Shown one piece after another: positions 1 through 8,032 of a DNA stretch of 32,577 nt. A program made the translations under genes and the position numbers. The stretch is from the NCBI GenBank assembly GCA_024763075.1, contig JANTGF010000002.1, positions 71,831 to 104,407 of the forward strand, read 5' to 3'. This DNA is from Bacteroidales bacterium. Lineage in GTDB: Bacteria; Bacteroidota; Bacteroidia; Bacteroidales; VadinHA17. The first letter of the stretch is position 1; the number at the start of each line of letters is the position of its first letter. The notes below the pieces were generated by a model. That model ran no database searches. It was not told the DNA's origin and saw only the letters and a program-made list of their open reading frames with translations.

Positions 1-680
1 TTTTTAAATGCAGCAGTAGCATGGATGCTTGTTGTATCAAAGAGAGGAATATTACAGTCCTTTTGCCTGACCAGCAAGGGGATTTCCGTACAACCAAGGA
101 TAATGCCTTCAGCACCTCTTTCTTTAAGACCCCTGATGATATTCAGGAATTGTTGCCTTGATTCTTTTTTGAAAATGCCTTTAACCAGCTCTGTATAAAT
201 AACATCATGAATGAAATTTCGCTCATCCCCGGAAGGAATAATACATTCAATCTGATGGTCATCCACTAGCTTTTTCTTATAAAAGTCTTCTTCCATCGTG
301 AATTTTGTGCCCAGTAAGCCTGCTTTACTGATTTTTTTGCTTTTAATCTCTCCGGCCACTGCATCTGTAATGTGGATTAGGGGGATTTTTATATTAGTCT
401 GTATATTTTCTGCAACTTTGTGCATTGTATTTGTGCAGATGATAAGCAGGTCGGCTCCGGCATTTTCCAGCTTCTGTGCAGCATCTGCCAAAAGATCTGA
501 CAATCCGTTCCAGTCATTCTTTTGTTGTAGCTCTTGTATGATCTGAAAGTCGAAAGAATAAATTATGCATGGGCAGGAACGATTTTCATTGGTTCCGGCT
601 TTTGAAAATTGATTAAGTAAACGGTAGTACTCCAGGGTGGACTCCCAGCTCATACCTCCAAGCATGCCTATGGTTTTCAT
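1..680 (-). CDS. Aspartate/glutamate racemase family protein (3' end cut by window edge)
   Basis: PLP-independent amino acid racemase of the Asp/Glu/hydantoin racemase superfamily, interconverting L and D forms of an acidic (or, as in YgeA-type members, broader) amino acid in the cytoplasm. I translated 226 residues from the minus strand; the C-terminus lies beyond base 1. It opens with MKTIGMLGGMSWEST, the usual start of this family. Both catalytic cysteines are present: Cys82 in CTNTMH and Cys197 in LGCTEIPLL. The start codon at 680 overlaps the stop of the upstream aminomutase (ATGA), so the two are probably translationally coupled and may act in one pathway. Family assignment is firm; substrate is not readable from sequence. 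Confidence 0.9.
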   Translation of the reverse strand, partial: MKTIGMLGGMSWESTLEYYRLLNQFSKAGTNENRSCPCIIYSFDFQIIQELQQKNDWNGLSDLLADAAQKLENAGADLLIICTNTMHKVAENIQTNIKIPLIHITDAVAGEIKSKKISKAGLLGTKFTMEEDFYKKKLVDDHQIECIIPSGDERNFIHDVIYTELVKGIFKKESRQQFLNIIRGLKERGAEGIILGCTEIPLLVRQKDCNIPLFDTTSIHATAAFK

Positions 681-2881
681 AGTTTTGTGGATAAAAGTAT
701 TGAATCAGGATTGCTGATTTTAAGGTTGGTGAGAACCGGGCTTACAATAAAATTATACTCCGGGTATTCAAATATCGGTATCCGGTCTTCGCTTTCGCCT
801 ATCGAATACCCGTAGATAGTATCATATTCCTTTAAGTCTTCGCCCATTTTTTTTAATTGCTGAAGGTATTCGTAAACGGATTTAGATTCAATTATGATAA
901 CTTTATCCATCTTTTTGATAATGGGGCTGTGATTTCTGGATGGATCATGTTCAAAAGCAAGGATTCTTCTGCCATCATCCGTCAATCCTATTACTCTGAA
1001 TGATAGACTCTTACCCACTCCTGGGATATTCATAACATTCTTGTCGGTAGCCAGGAAAGGAAGTCCGTGTTTTTTTCTGATCAGGTTAATGTTCCGGGTC
1101 ATGAGACCGGGTTGACAGGATAATTTTTTTATTTCGGGAAGTATATTAACTGAAACCGAACCGTATATTTTTTCTTCCTGCTGTTCCTGGATAGAACGGG
1201 CAATGGGTGTGAAATTATGCTTGTTTTCCCGGTGGCCTTTCACCTGAAAATTATAGTAGGGAAGCACTCCGATATCATTTAAAGATTTCCTGAGTTTTAT
1301 GGTATGCCCTCTTCTTGAAGCAGCTGCAGTAAATACAACCTGATTCGTTACCATCCAACCGGCAGAAATCAGTTTTTGAATAGCCACACTGGCTTCTGGA
1401 GTAACTTCCAGACTTGACACGAAGTGGGTTTGAATAATAAATTGCTTCATTCCAATGGCAGAAGCTTTTTCTTTAAAGTTTTCGAGAATCTGAATAAGTT
1501 CAGGTGTAAATCTTTGGGGAAGATAGGCAGGGAGCCTGGTTCCGAACCGGATGCGAATCATTTCGGCATATTTCATTCCATCCGGTCTGTTCCGGTTATC
1601 CCTGATCTTTTGGACTGCCATTTCATAAATATAATCCAGAATGGTTTTGATTGCCCTGTCCGAACTCATAAATGCATCTCCACCTGTAACCAGAATATCC
1701 CTGAGCTGAGAATCATTTCTAAAATATTTCATTACCGATTTCAGATCATCCTTCCAGGTACTTTCCGGTTTTAATTTTTCCAGATTGAAGTTTAAATGTC
1801 CTGACTGGAAATCATACATTCTCTGGCAGGATACACAAAGCCCGCCACAGGAACGACCCATTGTTTCCGGAATAAAAATAGCAACTTCAGGGTATCTCCG
1901 GTGCAAACCTTTTCCATCCGGCATAACCCACCCTGCCACATTGGGCTTATTGGGTTGTACCTGATCTTCTTTTTCCCAGGCTACGATATGTCCGAATTCA
2001 AAATTCAGATCATTGTTCGCAAATATATAATCCCTGAGAGTAATATCCGTTTTCCTTCCGTTTGAGATATCTTCAATATTCAGCAGGGAAAGGTAATACG
2101 GATTTATAAAAACCGGAATGCCGGAATTCTCGGCTTCATGCAATGTTGCCAGTTCCTCTTTTTTCAGGGTATAATCCAGAAAATAATTTAGTTCTTTTAC
2201 TGACCTGATAGCCATGCGAAGATGGAAAGAGTAGTCCTGCCACCATTTAAGTGCAATTTTGAATTTATCATCCTCCGTATGTCCTTTTTCAAAACAATAC
2301 CTGTGACTTATGATTTCTCCGGAATCAATTTTTGAGATGATCTTTTTTAATATACGCTCCCGGTTCTTTTTTCTTACTGAAATAATGTCCTTATCAGTTC
2401 CGTTTGGGAAACGGTACATCCAGTAATTAATTTTGCCAAGGTCAGGATGTTTTCGGTATTCTTTGCCTTTTAACTGCCTGAATAAATGAAACATGTCTTT
2501 GTAAAAGTCAACAGACTGTTCACCTGAATTTGTCCGGATCGCTTTCCAGAACGTCCTGAGGGGGTTGCTGATAATTTGCTTTCCACGGAGATTCATGTCA
2601 TTAAAGCCTTCTCCTGCATGATCCATATAGTCCAGAATACGAATGGCGGCAAAATCTTTCCATCTTAATTTGTTGTAACCATGGCCTCCGCGATAGTATT
2701 CCAAAGCTGAGGGATTTTCTTTAATTATTTGGAGCGTGGCTTTCCTCAGTGAATAAAAGAGTTCTCTTTCATTATTGGAATAAAGGAAAATATTTCCAAA
2801 TTCAGGATTCGCATTAAAGAAAATATCAATCGTCTTTCTACATTCTTCATTCAGCCGTTTACTTGGTTCAGTGCGAAACAT
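677..2881 (-). CDS. KamA-family radical SAM aminomutase, likely glutamate 2,3-aminomutase-like
   Basis: A 734-residue radical SAM, PLP-dependent 2,3-aminomutase homologue, far longer than the roughly 415-residue clostridial lysine 2,3-aminomutase; the extra length is an N-terminal region of about 250 residues of unknown role. The 4Fe-4S motif CxxxCxxC is Cys345, Cys349 and Cys352 (CGGLCVSC). A TGGDAF stretch follows, as SGGDAL does in KamA. PGVGK with Lys624 matches the PLP-lysine motif PGGGGK. The lysine-binding Asp293 and Asp330 of clostridial KamA align with Lys548 (YYNFQVKG) and Asn618 (NIPGVGK). Lys and Asn are what Clostridium difficile glutamate 2,3-aminomutase carries, so beta-glutamate formation from L-glutamate is my inference. 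The gene runs directly into the racemase gene (ATGA overlap). Family sure; substrate moderately likely. Confidence 0.88.
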   Translation of the reverse strand: MFRTEPSKRLNEECRKTIDIFFNANPEFGNIFLYSNNERELFYSLRKATLQIIKENPSALEYYRGGHGYNKLRWKDFAAIRILDYMDHAGEGFNDMNLRGKQIISNPLRTFWKAIRTNSGEQSVDFYKDMFHLFRQLKGKEYRKHPDLGKINYWMYRFPNGTDKDIISVRKKNRERILKKIISKIDSGEIISHRYCFEKGHTEDDKFKIALKWWQDYSFHLRMAIRSVKELNYFLDYTLKKEELATLHEAENSGIPVFINPYYLSLLNIEDISNGRKTDITLRDYIFANNDLNFEFGHIVAWEKEDQVQPNKPNVAGWVMPDGKGLHRRYPEVAIFIPETMGRSCGGLCVSCQRMYDFQSGHLNFNLEKLKPESTWKDDLKSVMKYFRNDSQLRDILVTGGDAFMSSDRAIKTILDYIYEMAVQKIRDNRNRPDGMKYAEMIRIRFGTRLPAYLPQRFTPELIQILENFKEKASAIGMKQFIIQTHFVSSLEVTPEASVAIQKLISAGWMVTNQVVFTAAASRRGHTIKLRKSLNDIGVLPYYNFQVKGHRENKHNFTPIARSIQEQQEEKIYGSVSVNILPEIKKLSCQPGLMTRNINLIRKKHGLPFLATDKNVMNIPGVGKSLSFRVIGLTDDGRRILAFEHDPSRNHSPIIKKMDKVIIIESKSVYEYLQQLKKMGEDLKEYDTIYGYSIGESEDRIPIFEYPEYNFIVSPVLTNLKISNPDSILLSTKL

Positions 2882-3228
2882 AAATTTATGAAATTTCTTT
2901 CTTGTAAGGGATAAAATACTTATGCTTTTACCACATAAAATGTTGTTGTTAATTTACTCCGGATTCTTACTTCAAACAGGCAAGACCTGGAACCGTACCA
3001 GCTTTCCTGTTTTAATTTCAGGTAAATAATGTTAAAGGCGAAACACATAAAGATAATAAAAATTTTCGAAACAGGCAAGTGTCGGAGGAAGGAATTTATA
3101 CTTAATGTCCGTTTACCGTTTTTTTTCAGCCATTCACCGAAATTAATGATAAACATTTCCGGGCTTCCCTTATCTTTGAAACCGGTATTGTAAGTAAATG
3201 TAATCTATTGAAATTAAACTTTTAAAAA
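2882..3228. other. Divergent intergenic region between aminomutase and LiaF-like operon
   Basis: This 347-bp AT-rich stretch separates divergent genes. It holds a Bacteroidota -7 box on the plus strand (listed separately). A 78-codon minus-strand frame here has no recognisable features and I do not call it. I saw no hairpin terminator, riboswitch or repeat. Confidence 0.5.
3171..3178 (+). promoter_or_regulatory. Putative -7 box (TATCTTTG) of the LiaF-like/LytS/LytTR operon
   Basis: TATCTTTG matches the Bacteroidota sigma-ABfr -7 consensus TAnnTTTG exactly and lies 50 bases before the first ATG of the operon. No clear -33 TTTG is seen at 19-21 bases upstream, so this is a partial match. Confidence 0.45.
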
Positions 3229-3618
3229 ATGAAAGAATTCAGACAGGAATACAAACAGCGGGACAGAACGGGGCTTGGTCTTCTATTAATTATTGTAGGA
3301 GTTGTTTTATTGGGACTTAACCTTGGATGGATTCCCTTTGAGATACGGTCCTGGCTTTTTTCCTGGAAAATGTTATTGATCGCCATTGGTTTATATATTG
3401 TCGTATCAAAACCGAACAAGGAATCAGGCTTGATCCTGATGTTTATCGGTGGCTTTTTTCTCGCCAGAGATCACTTCTTTTTCCTGCATGGTTTCCATCA
3501 CTTCATTCTTCCCGGGTTACTGATTTTTGCAGGAATTGTCTTTTTATTAAAAACAGGTGGAAGAACCTCAATTGGTTCTAGGAACTATTACCACAAAAAT
3601 GAATCGGAAAGAAATTAA
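3229..3618 (+). CDS. LiaF-type transmembrane domain protein (TM domain only)
   Basis: A 129-residue integral membrane protein made of hydrophobic hairpins. A GLGLLLIIVGVVLLGLNL segment (about 16-33) is followed by a SWKMLLIAIGLYI segment, a GLILMFIGGFFLARD segment and a final helix near 88-106. This is the LiaF N-terminal/DUF5668 membrane domain. It is clearly paralogous to the first 105 residues of the next protein (shared LNL.WIP, SW.MLL..IG, PNK..G.IL..IGGFF), so the pair arose by tandem duplication, and this copy lacks the soluble C-terminal domain. First gene of a compact plus-strand operon (16-bp gap to the next). Probably part of the envelope-sensing complex of the downstream kinase. 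Exact role unknown. Confidence 0.85.
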   Translation: MKEFRQEYKQRDRTGLGLLLIIVGVVLLGLNLGWIPFEIRSWLFSWKMLLIAIGLYIVVSKPNKESGLILMFIGGFFLARDHFFFLHGFHHFILPGLLIFAGIVFLLKTGGRTSIGSRNYYHKNESERN

Positions 3619-3634
3619 TTTTTAAAAATTCAGA

Positions 3635-4339
3635 ATGATGAATACAAAAAACAGAAACAGCCGGCATGTACTTGGTCTGATTTTAATTGTACTTGGTCTT
3701 GTAATAATGTCAATAAATCTCAACTGGATTCCTGCTCATTTTGCGCCTTGGATATGGTCCTGGGAGATGCTGCTGATTGTAATTGGAATTATTCTTTTTG
3801 CTACCCGGCCGAATAAGGGTCCGGGCATCATACTTGTTCTGATAGGTGGATTCTTTATGGCGCTGGATTATTTTGATGATGTTTTTTATCTGCATAAAGT
3901 ATTCTGGCCTTCATTAATTATTCTGGTGGGACTTATGTTTATTTTCCGAAATAAAAGAGGTGCCTTTGCGAATGTTGATGAGGTTTTTTCCGAACAGGAT
4001 TTTATAGATGAGGTGGCTGTTTTTGGGGGAGGGCAGAAAATAATAACCTCAAGAAATTTTAAGGGGGGGAAGATAACAACCATTTTTGGTGGTTCAAATC
4101 TGGATCTTACCCAGGCCCGGTTAGCAAATGGGATCAGTGTAATTGATGTAGTGGCTTTGTTTGGAGGCGCAAAAATTATGGTACCCCGCGACTGGGATAT
4201 TCATCTGGAAGTTACGGCTATTTTTGGAGGGTTCTCTGATAAAAGAATAGTTGATCCGCATATTATGCATAATCCTGCAAAAAAACTGGTGATCAAAGGA
4301 GTGGCTATTTTTGGCGGAGGCGAAATCAACTATTTGTAA
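3635..4339 (+). CDS. LiaF-like membrane protein with C-terminal FGG-repeat domain
   Basis: A 234-residue protein. Residues 1-105 form a four-segment LiaF/DUF5668 membrane domain. From about 125 there is a cytosolic or envelope-facing repeat domain in which the hydrophobic-FGG motif recurs five times (FGG near 130, 151, 176, 197 and 226), the pattern of the LiaF C-terminal (DUF2154) beta-helix-like domain. In Firmicutes, LiaF restrains the LiaS kinase until cell-envelope stress occurs. Here it sits 14 bp before a LytS-type kinase gene, which suggests an analogous inhibitor/sensor role with an unrelated kinase class. Family confident, function inferred from context. Confidence 0.88.
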   Translation: MMNTKNRNSRHVLGLILIVLGLVIMSINLNWIPAHFAPWIWSWEMLLIVIGIILFATRPNKGPGIILVLIGGFFMALDYFDDVFYLHKVFWPSLIILVGLMFIFRNKRGAFANVDEVFSEQDFIDEVAVFGGGQKIITSRNFKGGKITTIFGGSNLDLTQARLANGISVIDVVALFGGAKIMVPRDWDIHLEVTAIFGGFSDKRIVDPHIMHNPAKKLVIKGVAIFGGGEINYL

Positions 4340-4353
4340 AATAATTTTTTCCA

Positions 4354-5415
4354 ATGGAACATCCTTTCCTGAAAAGGCAACAGTTTTTATTGTTTTATAT
4401 CTCCGGCTGGGTTATTTTTTTCGCACTGATTACGGGAATACTTATTGGTTTTTATCAAATGCCGGTGGGGATTGTTGCTTCTGATACCCTGATAAATATT
4501 ATATTATTTGCCATTTTGGGAATCGGCCTCTGGTATCCGCTTGATTTTATTTTACACTCTTCAAACGGTTATTCTTCAAATTTTCTGAATTTATCCGGAT
4601 TAGGAATCGTAACAGTAGGACTTTGGGTATTTCTCGGGAGAATCCTGTCCATGGTGATTTTTGCCAAAGAGGATGAGGCTATCGCTTATATTCAACAATC
4701 GTTCCCATTGAAAATCATTGCCGGGGTTGTTTTATTCCTCATCCTTATCCTGATATACTATCTTATTATTTATCTTACAGGCTATGAAGAGAAAAGGCTG
4801 GCAGAATCAGAATTAAGATCACTGGCCAAAGAAGCAGAATTGAACTTGTTAAAGTATAAACTGAATCCGCATTTCCTATTTAACAGCCTGAATTCAATTA
4901 GCTCTCTTACTCTTTCTTCACCGGAAAAAGCCCATGAAATGATCCTGAAATTATCAGATTATCTTCGCTATTCATTGAAAGCGGGAAAAGGTCATGAATG
5001 TAGTTTAGAGGAGGAATTGGGAAATGTCCGTCTGTATATGGAAATTGAGAAAGTCAGGTTTGGAAACAGACTTGAATTTATTGAAAAAACAGATCAATCA
5101 TGCATGAAACAGAAAGTCCCGGATATGATCCTGCAACCTTTGTTTGAAAATGTGATCAAGCATGGTGTACATGACAGCACAGAAAGTGTGAAGTTGGAGT
5201 TCAGGTGTCGGATTGAATCTGCTTTTCTGGAAATGAAGATACGGAATAACTTCGTACCTGCAGAAGAAGAAAGAGTAAATACAGGTACCGGGCTTGATAA
5301 TGTTAAAAAGCGGTTGTATAACATCTACAACAGGGCTGACCTTATGGAAATTATCAAAAAGGATAGTATTTTTGAGGTTCGGATTAAAATTCCGGTGGAA
5401 CTGAAAAATGATTAA
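4354..5415 (+). CDS. LytS/YehU-type sensor histidine kinase
   Basis: A 353-residue membrane histidine kinase. Four hydrophobic segments fill about residues 1-150 (near 12-35, 46-66, 82-102 and 122-145), joined to a short linker helix and a His_kinase (PF06580) domain. The phosphoacceptor is His173 in LNPHFLFNSLN. The HATPase part shows the N-box QPLFENVIKHGV and the G-box TGLDNVKKRL. There is no periplasmic sensor domain of any size, so the signal is probably perceived in the membrane or delivered by the LiaF-like partners directly upstream. It would phosphorylate the LytTR regulator 20 bp downstream. Assignment sure; stimulus unknown. Confidence 0.95.
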   Translation: MEHPFLKRQQFLLFYISGWVIFFALITGILIGFYQMPVGIVASDTLINIILFAILGIGLWYPLDFILHSSNGYSSNFLNLSGLGIVTVGLWVFLGRILSMVIFAKEDEAIAYIQQSFPLKIIAGVVLFLILILIYYLIIYLTGYEEKRLAESELRSLAKEAELNLLKYKLNPHFLFNSLNSISSLTLSSPEKAHEMILKLSDYLRYSLKAGKGHECSLEEELGNVRLYMEIEKVRFGNRLEFIEKTDQSCMKQKVPDMILQPLFENVIKHGVHDSTESVKLEFRCRIESAFLEMKIRNNFVPAEEERVNTGTGLDNVKKRLYNIYNRADLMEIIKKDSIFEVRIKIPVELKND

Positions 5416-5435
5416 ATACTTAAAAGCGATGTTTA

Positions 5436-6182
5436 ATGAAGGAAATAAGTGCAATGATAGTGGAAGATGAGCAACTGGCAGGGGAACTCCTCAGGCATTA
5501 CCTGAAGGGTTTTCCTGAAATTCGGCTGATGGGTGAATATGCAGATGGCTTCACAGGAATTCGCGCCATAAATGAGAAAAAGCCGGACCTTATTTTTCTG
5601 GATATCCGGATTCCGAAAATTAACGGGTTGGAGATGCTTGAGTTGCTGGATTATGAGCCAGCAATTATTTTTACTACAGCCTATAACGAATATGCTATCC
5701 GGGCTTTTGAAATGAATGCAGTGGATTACTTACTTAAACCTTTTTCAAAAGAACGGTTTAAACAGGCAGTGGACAGAGCCAGCTTCCGGATAGAAAATGG
5801 AGAAACAAAATCCGTTTCAGAACTGAAGCCTGCTGTTGAATTGGATGACGGATATCTTAAAAGAGTGGTTGTTAAGGAAAGGAACAATATAAAGATCATC
5901 CCCACCCGGCAGATTACTTATTTTGAATCACAGGATGATTATGTAATGATCTATACCGAAGAGGGCAGATTCTTAAAATCAAGGCGGCTGAAATATTATG
6001 AAGAGAATCTTGATCCGCTTAATTTTGTACGGGTACATCGTTCTTATATTGTCCGGATAGATCAGATTTCCAGACTGGAAAGATATGAAAAGGAATCGTA
6101 TAAGTTATTTCTGATCAATAAAGAGGTTGTCCCTGTCAGCAAGTCCGGTTATAAAAAATTAAAAGGAGTACTGCGTTTTTAA
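5436..6182 (+). CDS. LytTR-family response regulator
   Basis: A 248-residue two-domain regulator. The N-terminal receiver domain (about 1-120) has the acidic pair Glu10/Asp11, phosphoacceptor Asp56 in LIFLDIRIP, the TTAYNEYA switch Thr and Lys in DYLLKPF. The C-terminal LytTR DNA-binding domain (about 145-246) carries ITYFESQDDYV and FVRVHRSYIVR, which are hallmark segments. It is the cognate partner of the kinase immediately upstream. Likely targets include its own operon and envelope genes, but no LytTR direct-repeat operator was identified by eye in the window. Last gene of the operon; the next gene follows after about 210 bp with its own -7 boxes. Confidence 0.95.
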   Translation: MKEISAMIVEDEQLAGELLRHYLKGFPEIRLMGEYADGFTGIRAINEKKPDLIFLDIRIPKINGLEMLELLDYEPAIIFTTAYNEYAIRAFEMNAVDYLLKPFSKERFKQAVDRASFRIENGETKSVSELKPAVELDDGYLKRVVVKERNNIKIIPTRQITYFESQDDYVMIYTEEGRFLKSRRLKYYEENLDPLNFVRVHRSYIVRIDQISRLERYEKESYKLFLINKEVVPVSKSGYKKLKGVLRF

Positions 6183-6273
6183 TATCTGTTTAGACCGTAT
6201 TTAGTGTGTTTTCTTTCTTATGTCTGTAAAATACATAATGTCACAGCTTTATATGGATATTGATCGATAAGTT

Positions 6274-6281
6274 TATCTTTG
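6274..6281 (+). promoter_or_regulatory. Putative distal -7 box (TATCTTTG) upstream of TolB-like lipoprotein
   Basis: Exact match to TAnnTTTG in the intergenic region after the LytTR gene, about 112 bases before the lipoprotein ATG. A possible TTTA at -33 lies 22 bases upstream. One of two such boxes in this gap. Confidence 0.35.
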
Positions 6282-6352
6282 TCTTATTTAGCCTTCCTCT
6301 GAATTACAGCCGGATTCATTTTTGTTGAATAGTGAACTGCATACAAAAAATG

Positions 6353-6360
6353 TATCTTTG
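6353..6360 (+). promoter_or_regulatory. Putative proximal -7 box (TATCTTTG) of TolB-like lipoprotein
   Basis: Second exact TAnnTTTG match, 33 bases before the ATG at 6394. Its position inside the longer open frame that begins at 6322 is another reason to prefer the 6394 start. The nearest upstream TTTG is 28 bases away, longer than the usual spacer. Confidence 0.45.
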
Positions 6361-6393
6361 TGGAAAGAGATAAATATTAATCATCCGGGTACT

Positions 6394-7521
6394 ATGAAAA
6401 AAGTCTTTTTTCTTCTGTTTAGCTTATTATTGTTGACTTTTGCCTGTAACAGGGCAATGAGGAAATCATCTAAAAGTGCCTCTGGCAATACAGATGCTAC
6501 TTCAGGGGCTACTAAAAATCAAACTGTACATTACAAAAATGAAAAGCATTTAAAAAATCTGAGGCAAATTACATTTGGGGGTGATAATGCAGAGGCATAC
6601 TGGAGTTTTGATGACCGGTCACTGGTTTTTCAGGCTACAAATCCTGACTGGGGTACAAAATGTGATCAGATCTACATGATTGACAGGAAAAACCCTAAAG
6701 CAAAGAAACACATTCCTCAGCTTATCAGTACAGGAGATGGAAGAACTACCTGTTCCTATTTTTTACCTGGTGATACAACTATTCTGTATGCATCTACACA
6801 CCTTGCTGATAAATCCTGTCCTGCTGTTCCTGAAAAACGGGCAGATGGAAAATATGTATGGCCCGTATATTCAGGGTTTGATATCTTTGTTGCCGACCTT
6901 AAAGGAAATCTGGTCAATCAGCTGACGAACACAGATGGTTACGATGCAGAAGCAACGGTATCACCCAGGGGAGATAAAATTGTTTTTACATCAATGCGCA
7001 CAGGCGACCTTGAATTATTTACTATGAACCTGGATGGAACCGGTGTAAAACAGGTTACTTTTGATCTGGGTTATGATGGTGGAGCATTTTTTTCGCCTGA
7101 CGGGCAGAAGCTGATCTTCAGGGCTTCCAGGCCGGAAACAGAAGAAGATATCAAAATATACAAGGATCTTTTAAATGAAGGACTGGTTATGCCTACTGAA
7201 ATGGAACTTTATATTTGCAATGTGGACGGCAGTAATTTAAAAAGGATTACAAACCTGGGTGGGGCAAACTGGAGTCCCTTTTTTCATCCTTCCGGTAAAA
7301 AAATACTCTTTTCCAGCAACCATGCTTCCGAAAAAGGTTTTCCTTTTAATTTGTATATGATCAATATTGATGGTACCGGATTAGAACGAATCACTTATGA
7401 TGGGGTTTTTGATGCTTTTCCGGTTTTTTCCAATAATGGGAAATGGATTGTTTTCTCCTCCAACCGGAATAACGGTGGTACAAGTGAAACCAATTTGTTT
7501 CTGGGTGAATGGGTGGAATAA
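6394..7521 (+). CDS. TolB-like beta-propeller lipoprotein
   Basis: A 375-residue exported lipoprotein. I start it at 6394 because the frame then opens with MKKVFFLLFSLLLLTFAC, a textbook signal peptide with a lipobox ending at Cys18; the longer frame from 6322 adds 24 non-signal residues. The mature part consists of TolB/PD40 propeller blades, seen as repeating strands such as AEATVSPRGDKIVFTSMRTG, GGAFFSPDGQKLIF, WSPFFHPSGKKILFSSN and FPVFSNNGKWIVFSSNR, each ending in a polar DGT or DGS turn. Blades of this kind bind peptides, Pal-like proteins or glycans, but no enzyme domain is attached, so the function stays open. Stand-alone gene. Confidence 0.87.
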   Translation: MKKVFFLLFSLLLLTFACNRAMRKSSKSASGNTDATSGATKNQTVHYKNEKHLKNLRQITFGGDNAEAYWSFDDRSLVFQATNPDWGTKCDQIYMIDRKNPKAKKHIPQLISTGDGRTTCSYFLPGDTTILYASTHLADKSCPAVPEKRADGKYVWPVYSGFDIFVADLKGNLVNQLTNTDGYDAEATVSPRGDKIVFTSMRTGDLELFTMNLDGTGVKQVTFDLGYDGGAFFSPDGQKLIFRASRPETEEDIKIYKDLLNEGLVMPTEMELYICNVDGSNLKRITNLGGANWSPFFHPSGKKILFSSNHASEKGFPFNLYMINIDGTGLERITYDGVFDAFPVFSNNGKWIVFSSNRNNGGTSETNLFLGEWVE

Positions 7522-7609
7522 TTGAAAAGGGCCCTGCAGGGAATAAATCTAAATATCCTTTTTAATCCGGAATCCTTTTTGTAATTTCAGGTTTTAATCT
7601 GTAAAGCTT

Positions 7610-7843
7610 ATGTTTCGTTTTTCCGGGAAGAAAAAAGATGAATTAAAGATGCTTGACCTGAATGGAGAACCCCTTTCCGCCGGGGACATGGTTGAGTCCC
7701 TGAGATATGACCTGGGTGTCTGTTTGATCGTTAAGGATGAAAATGGTTTGGTTTACGAATCGCTCGAAAACAGTAAACAGGTAAGCTGGATAAAAATGGT
7801 GGATGCCTCCACTAAATTTCAGAAAGTCAAAAAGATAAATTAA
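7610..7843 (+). CDS. Small conserved-looking protein of unknown function
   Basis: A 77-residue soluble basic protein without signal peptide. It starts MFRFSGKKKDELKML and contains LNGEPLSAGDMVESLRYDLGVCLIV, which looks like a small beta-barrel (KOW/SH3-like turn: hydrophobic strands around AGD and LG). I do not recognise a family. The reading frame uses codons typical of its neighbours and its start fits the intergenic spacing (about 90 bp after the lipoprotein gene), so I believe it is real. Function unknown. Confidence 0.6.
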   Translation: MFRFSGKKKDELKMLDLNGEPLSAGDMVESLRYDLGVCLIVKDENGLVYESLENSKQVSWIKMVDASTKFQKVKKIN

Positions 7844-8032
7844 TTTTTGTATTTTTTGGTTTCGTATTTTGTATTTCTTTAAATACCTAAGTAGAACAGA
7901 AAAATCTACGACCAGTTTTAACTTTCTATGGTATCATTCTGAAATTTAGTTTGATTCTAATTAACATCCTTCTTATTTTGTGAGAAATTAAAAGGTAAAA
8001 CATTATAAATTAATTCAGAAAGGTAGGTCATT

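Noticed and set aside
298-546. Open frame on the plus strand with hydrophobic N-terminus
   Set aside because: Lies wholly antisense to the Asp/Glu racemase gene, whose catalytic motifs prove the minus-strand frame.
2920-3156. 78-codon minus-strand frame in the divergent intergenic region
   Set aside because: No motif, no start signal, and composition like spacer DNA; it would also occupy the region where the aminomutase promoter must lie.
6322-6393. N-terminal extension of the TolB-like protein
   Set aside because: Starting there buries the lipoprotein signal peptide behind 24 residues and places a -7 box inside the coding region.
7532-7541. CCCTGCAGGG perfect palindrome after the TolB-like gene
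   Set aside because: Too short and without loop or T-run to serve as a terminator; may be chance.
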